Assembly: GCA_003427395.1 (NCBI GenBank)
Contig: BFEA01000817.1
Coordinates: forward strand, 468,038 to 508,332
Source: Chara braunii
Lineage: Eukaryota; Streptophyta; Charophyceae; Charales; Characeae
DNA length: 40,295 nt
Direction of reading: 5' to 3'
The first letter of the stretch is position 1; each line of letters starts with the position of its first letter. The notes beneath the pieces are model-generated. The model was given only the letters and a program-made list of their open reading frames with translations, searched no databases and was not told the DNA's origin. Of this stretch, positions 40,294 through 40,295 are shown piece by piece. A program made the translations under genes and the position numbers.

Positions 40294-40295
40294 TC

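Larger units (their letters stand above)
36483..40295 (-). mobile_element. Ty3/Gypsy LTR retrotransposon 2, 3' part, continues beyond the window
   Basis: Reading the minus strand from the window edge: RT, RNase H, integrase, chromodomain-like tail, polypurine tract, 3' LTR. Gag, protease and the 5' LTR lie outside. Its integrase and RT resemble those of element 1 but it is a different lineage, with another LTR family and clear sequence divergence. Catalytic substitutions and stops make it inactive. Confidence 0.9.

Noticed and set aside
1-40295. CRISPR array, operon or prokaryotic defence system
   Set aside because: Direct repeats here are LTRs, microsatellites or retroposon copies; gene content is that of eukaryotic transposable elements.

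Overview
The window is repeat-rich nuclear DNA from a eukaryote, most likely a streptophyte (green plant lineage). Supporting this: chromodomain-type Ty3/Gypsy elements, a primer-binding site matching the plant initiator-Met tRNA, a BED-finger hAT transposon, L1-like LINEs, plant-type CCCTAAA motifs, and assembly N-gaps. A charophyte alga such as Chara is my best guess (inference; no marker gene is present). I found no intact host protein gene. Almost everything interpretable is a transposable element (TE), mostly decayed, and most elements lie on the minus strand.

Layout: 1-1345 holds an LTR/leader/gag remnant on the plus strand. 1822-10422 is one full-length Ty3/Gypsy element on the minus strand, with two ~910-bp LTRs, a TACT target duplication, a tRNA-iMet-like primer site, gag, protease, RT, RNase H, integrase and a chromodomain-like tail; it is broken by several frameshifts and a nonsense codon. 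10604-11262 holds two tandem copies of an A-tailed, hairpin-bearing repeat; a third copy sits at 27937. 12277-18090 is a complete hAT transposon with 17-bp perfect inverted termini and an 8-bp target duplication (GTTTTTAG). Its transposase reads in one frame of ~968 codons, interrupted by only two stops. It sits directly downstream of a long L1-like LINE (about 18099-25835, minus), possibly inside its 3' flank.

25836-28587 is AT- and pyrimidine-rich with telomere-like motifs and no gene. A second, 3'-only LINE fragment (28588-29509) is interrupted by a probable solo LTR (29510-30867, CATT duplication). A third, more divergent LINE (30986-33217) abuts a diverged LTR (33218-34203). 34204-36353 holds unassigned DNA, a 33-nt match to the 5' end of U2 snRNA (35368-35400), and LTR-like DNA related to bases 1-300. 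From about 36480 to the window end a second Ty3/Gypsy element runs on the minus strand (3' LTR, integrase, RNase H, RT). Its catalytic aspartates are mutated.

The genes do not form a pathway; each element encodes its own copying or transposition machinery. The shared theme is decay: premature stops in unrelated elements are largely explained by C-to-T changes at CG or CHG sites, as expected for long-methylated repeats. The best candidates for something undescribed are the hAT with its AT-hook/acidic tail and foldback, the three-hairpin A-tailed repeat family, and the U2-headed sequence.
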